NCBI GenBank assembly: GCA_016869015.1
Contig: VGFB01000105.1
Location: 1 to 8,888, forward strand
DNA from: Armatimonadota bacterium
GTDB taxonomy: Bacteria; Armatimonadota; Zipacnadia; Zipacnadales; VGFC01
Direction: 5' to 3'
DNA: 8,888 nucleotides
Shown: piece by piece, positions 6,381 to 8,888 of the stretch
How the letters are laid out: the number at the start of each line of letters is the position of its first letter
Numbering within the stretch: the first letter of the stretch is position 1
Notes under the pieces: model-generated
The model's input: only the letters and a program-made list of their open reading frames with translations
What the model was told of the DNA's origin: nothing
Database searches by the model: none
Made by a program: the position numbers and the translations under genes

Positions 6381-8888
6381 CTACGCGCCGGGGGCGGCAG
6401 GTCGCCGATCCACCGCGAGTTCGGCCCTCGCCGAGAGCCCGCTCGTCAGGTCCTCCGCCTCCACGATCCATGTGCCCGCCGGCGCATCGATCGGGATCCC
6501 GAAGGAGATCCGCGCCACGCCTCCGGGGGCCGGATGGACTCCCGACACGTCCTGCTCGACGTCCCGGGCGTCGCGCACCCGCAGCCGCACCGCCGTCGTC
6601 CCTGGGATCGGCGCTTCCCGATCATCGAGTACCGTGACGGTCACCGGCACGACGTTGCCCGGTCTCCCGGAGCCTCCGGCTGCGACGTCGAGGCGCAGGC
6701 GGGAGATGGGGCGCGGATGGAAGGCGAAGATCGCGCCGCCGGCCGGACCAAGCGCCACGCGCAACTTCAGCCGGTCGCCGACCGGCGTGCAGGCGGAGGG
6801 CTCCAGCCGACGCGAGCTCACGATGTCGTAGACCGCCGAGCTCGCCGGCGCCTCCACCAACACCTCCACCTCCTGCCCGACCCCCTCGTCGAGGTAGTCG
6901 TCCCGGTCGTACCCGTGGCGGCGGGAGAACTCACCCTTGCGGAATCGACCGTTGGCGAGGACGGCGAACCGCATGCCCCCGGCCTCGCGCAGCGTCGCGA
7001 AGACATCCGGCGCGGAGACGCTGATGTCGAGCAGCTCCGCCGGCGGCGGGATCTCCTCAGGCTGCCACTGCACGATGGCTTCGCGATTGGCCCGGTGCCA
7101 GGCCGGGAGACTCTCATTGGCGTAGGGCAGGCCCAGCGCTTCGGTGGACCGGCCCGGGAAGGTCAGCGCCGGCCTCAGCTCCTCGATGGCCCACAGCTCA
7201 TCGCCCGCCAGCCGGCCCCCGCCGATCTGGTACGCCTTCAGGCGCTCCAGCAGCTCGTCGGTAGTCGCCATCAGCAGAGGGCAGAGCACGAGCTCGTACC
7301 GGTCGAGCCGCCCGGCGAGCACATCGCCATCGTCGATCCAGTCAAGCCGGCCCCGGAACCGCTCGAACAGTGCGGGGAGCACGCCGTTGAGGTAGTGCGT
7401 CTGGAACCAGAAGTTGTGCGGCCGATTGGCGCGGCTCAGGAACTCGCCGGTCGTCGATACGTAGAGCGCGACGCGCGCCGGCGGGATCGTCGACCCGCCG
7501 AGCAGCGTGCCGTAGGGTTGGACCACCTGGGTGAGGGACTCGCGGAGGCCGGCGGCGCAGTCGGGGTTGGCCTCGAGCTCGCTAAGCTCCCAGTAGCCGA
7601 GAGCGTGAACCGGAAGCGTCAACGCCAACCAACCGTTGAACCGATGCTGATCCGGGCTGCGCAGACCCCATCCGCCGTCCGCAGTGACCCCCGAGTACCA
7701 CTGGCTGAGGGTAAGGCTGACCTGGCGCGCGTCGTTGAGGCGGCGGGCGCACTCGGCCCGCTGCGTCCACGCGACGGTCTGGTGAGGGTCGTTCTCGTAG
7801 TGCCAGAAGCTGACCGCGTCGAAGCCCTCGAACTGCTCGTTGGAGAACACCGGGTCCGTCCACATCGTCAACCACGGCGCCCGCTCCCGCATGGTCGCCA
7901 TCGACCGGCGGTTCAGCTCGAACCACCCCAGCCCGTGTCGGCGAGCGAAGCGGTGCGCGGCGAGCTCGCCCAGGCCGTGGGAGTAGATCCCCGGCGAGAT
8001 CTGCGGCAGCGACTTGCCCGGGATCGGGTAGTCCGTCGTGTCCAGGTCCAGATCGGCGAAGCCTACCCCGGCAGCCTCCCGCATCGCGGCCTCGTAGGCC
8101 GGGGTGCGCAGCATCCGGTCCGACCCGTACTCGCTGTTGGGGATGCACCACAGGACGTGTCGATACCGCCGAGCCATGTCGCCGATGGCCTCGGACTGCG
8201 CCTGCGCCATGTCGAAGTGCGGGGGAACTGCCGCGTACCCCTCGGCCACGTCCCCCTGATACAGGGTGACGTAGTGAGCGGAGACGAACAGGCCCTCTTT
8301 CAGGGCCGTCGCCGCCGGGAGATAGGCCGTGTCCAGCACATCGACCCCCGCCAGCTTCGCGAGCCGGATCTGGCCGGCCAGCTGAGCCTCGTTGCTCCCG
8401 CCCGCATTCCACGAGTACGTGTGGAAGCGCTCGCGCTGCAGGTACGGGCCGACCGTCAGCGGCAGCTCGGCGCACTCCCTCGCATCCCCCGAGCGCAGAC
8501 AGAGCCTCAGCACGTAGTCCCCAGGCGCTAGACAGGCCGCCGGAACGGGGATGCGCAGCTGCCCGCCCGCCGGGGCCTCAACTTCCTGCCGGAATCGCAG
8601 CCCCGAAGGCTCCAGCGCACCGGTCAGGACGCCCCGGCCCCCGCGCAGCCCTCGGACGGCGACCACCACGGCTGCCTCGGCATCGGCGCGGCTGAACCCC
8701 AACGGCGCGGCGTCCTCGAAGGCCGCCAGAACCCCAGGCCGGGCCGACGGCTCCCGCACCAGGGAGGGGAATCCCCAGCCGTTGAGGCCGATGCCGTTGA
8801 GGGGCACGAGTTCGCCCGGCGCGAAGTCTGCCGGCAGTTCGGCGTCACTCAGCTCGGCAGCGTTGTAGAACGCCAGGGCATCCAGGAC
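6381..8888 (-). CDS. Large beta-galactosidase/GH42-like protein, N-terminus beyond window
   Basis: The minus-strand frame is open to the right edge with protein-like sequence (VLDALAFYNAAELSDAELPA), so the GTG at 8807 is probably internal and the gene starts outside. It reads 835 residues here. Numbering from the edge: a beta-sandwich-like region (about 45-145); a TIM-barrel-like region from FHTYSWNAGG to about 450, containing NSEYG with Glu253, which resembles the acid/base NEYG of GH42-type beta-galactosidases; a segment about 468-590 resembling the GATase-like beta-galactosidase trimerisation domain (VALYVSTTGEF, GGGRLAGDELW); and a C-terminal Ig/macroglobulin-like beta domain about 728-830 (VPVTVTVLDDREAPIPG). 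The nucleophile is not obvious; Gln396 in LSQWYSG is one position where a Glu might be expected. The substrate is unknown, and whether it is secreted cannot be told without the N-terminus. It converges on the RCK gene with a two-base gap. Confidence 0.8.
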   Translation of the reverse strand, partial: VLDALAFYNAAELSDAELPADFAPGELVPLNGIGLNGWGFPSLVREPSARPGVLAAFEDAAPLGFSRADAEAAVVVAVRGLRGGRGVLTGALEPSGLRFRQEVEAPAGGQLRIPVPAACLAPGDYVLRLCLRSGDARECAELPLTVGPYLQRERFHTYSWNAGGSNEAQLAGQIRLAKLAGVDVLDTAYLPAATALKEGLFVSAHYVTLYQGDVAEGYAAVPPHFDMAQAQSEAIGDMARRYRHVLWCIPNSEYGSDRMLRTPAYEAAMREAAGVGFADLDLDTTDYPIPGKSLPQISPGIYSHGLGELAAHRFARRHGLGWFELNRRSMATMRERAPWLTMWTDPVFSNEQFEGFDAVSFWHYENDPHQTVAWTQRAECARRLNDARQVSLTLSQWYSGVTADGGWGLRSPDQHRFNGWLALTLPVHALGYWELSELEANPDCAAGLRESLTQVVQPYGTLLGGSTIPPARVALYVSTTGEFLSRANRPHNFWFQTHYLNGVLPALFERFRGRLDWIDDGDVLAGRLDRYELVLCPLLMATTDELLERLKAYQIGGGRLAGDELWAIEELRPALTFPGRSTEALGLPYANESLPAWHRANREAIVQWQPEEIPPPAELLDISVSAPDVFATLREAGGMRFAVLANGRFRKGEFSRRHGYDRDDYLDEGVGQEVEVLVEAPASSAVYDIVSSRRLEPSACTPVGDRLKLRVALGPAGGAIFAFHPRPISRLRLDVAAGGSGRPGNVVPVTVTVLDDREAPIPGTTAVRLRVRDARDVEQDVSGVHPAPGGVARISFGIPIDAPAGTWIVEAEDLTSGLSARAELAVDRRPAAPGA

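Noticed and set aside
5811..8531. 906-codon plus-strand open frame
   Set aside because: It lies out of frame over the RCK gene and antisense to the GH42-like gene. The translation is rich in Arg/Gly/Pro/His with no recognisable domain, as expected for a shadow frame in GC-rich DNA.
8805..8807. GTG as the true start of the GH42-like gene
   Set aside because: The frame stays open to the window edge with protein-like sequence and no obvious ribosome site just upstream of this GTG, so the gene more likely begins outside the window.

Overview
This is a high-GC window (roughly 70% by eye). Four protein-coding genes fill it almost edge to edge. I see no RNA genes, insertion sequences, CRISPR arrays or long repeats. 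Shine-Dalgarno-like GGAGG sites, GTG/TTG/ATG starts and strong third-position GC bias indicate a free-living, GC-rich bacterium. A large beta-galactosidase-like protein beside multidomain signalling proteins would fit phyla such as Armatimonadota or Planctomycetota. That placement is inference; there is no marker gene here.

Positions 2-6378 hold a compact plus-strand cluster of three genes. The first is a cytoplasmic TPR-repeat histidine kinase whose 5' end lies left of the window. After 52 bases comes an unusual protein of about 1158 residues: N-terminal HD phosphohydrolase-type domain, P-loop NTPase with two cysteine clusters, winged-helix-like region, and then the HD domain plus C-terminal tail of a CCA-adding enzyme (tRNA nucleotidyltransferase) without its nucleotidyltransferase head. 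The third gene overlaps the second by 77 bases. It encodes a two-transmembrane, channel-like membrane protein with a cytoplasmic NAD-binding RCK (TrkA-N) domain and a non-canonical pore sequence.

Spacing and overlap suggest the three are co-expressed. They combine a sensor (TPR-kinase), an NTP-driven switch with two putative metal-dependent phosphohydrolase sites, and a ligand-gated membrane protein. A plausible but unproven reading is a signalling or stress/conflict system in which the NTPase protein controls a nucleotide- or tRNA-directed HD activity and the RCK protein provides a membrane output. No response regulator is visible.

On the minus strand, 6381-8888 is one large beta-galactosidase/GH42-like protein whose N-terminus lies beyond the right edge. 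It converges on the cluster with only two bases between the stop codons, and it looks functionally unrelated. The only intergenic DNA is 2081-2132 and 6379-6380; no stretch of 300 bases lacks a gene.
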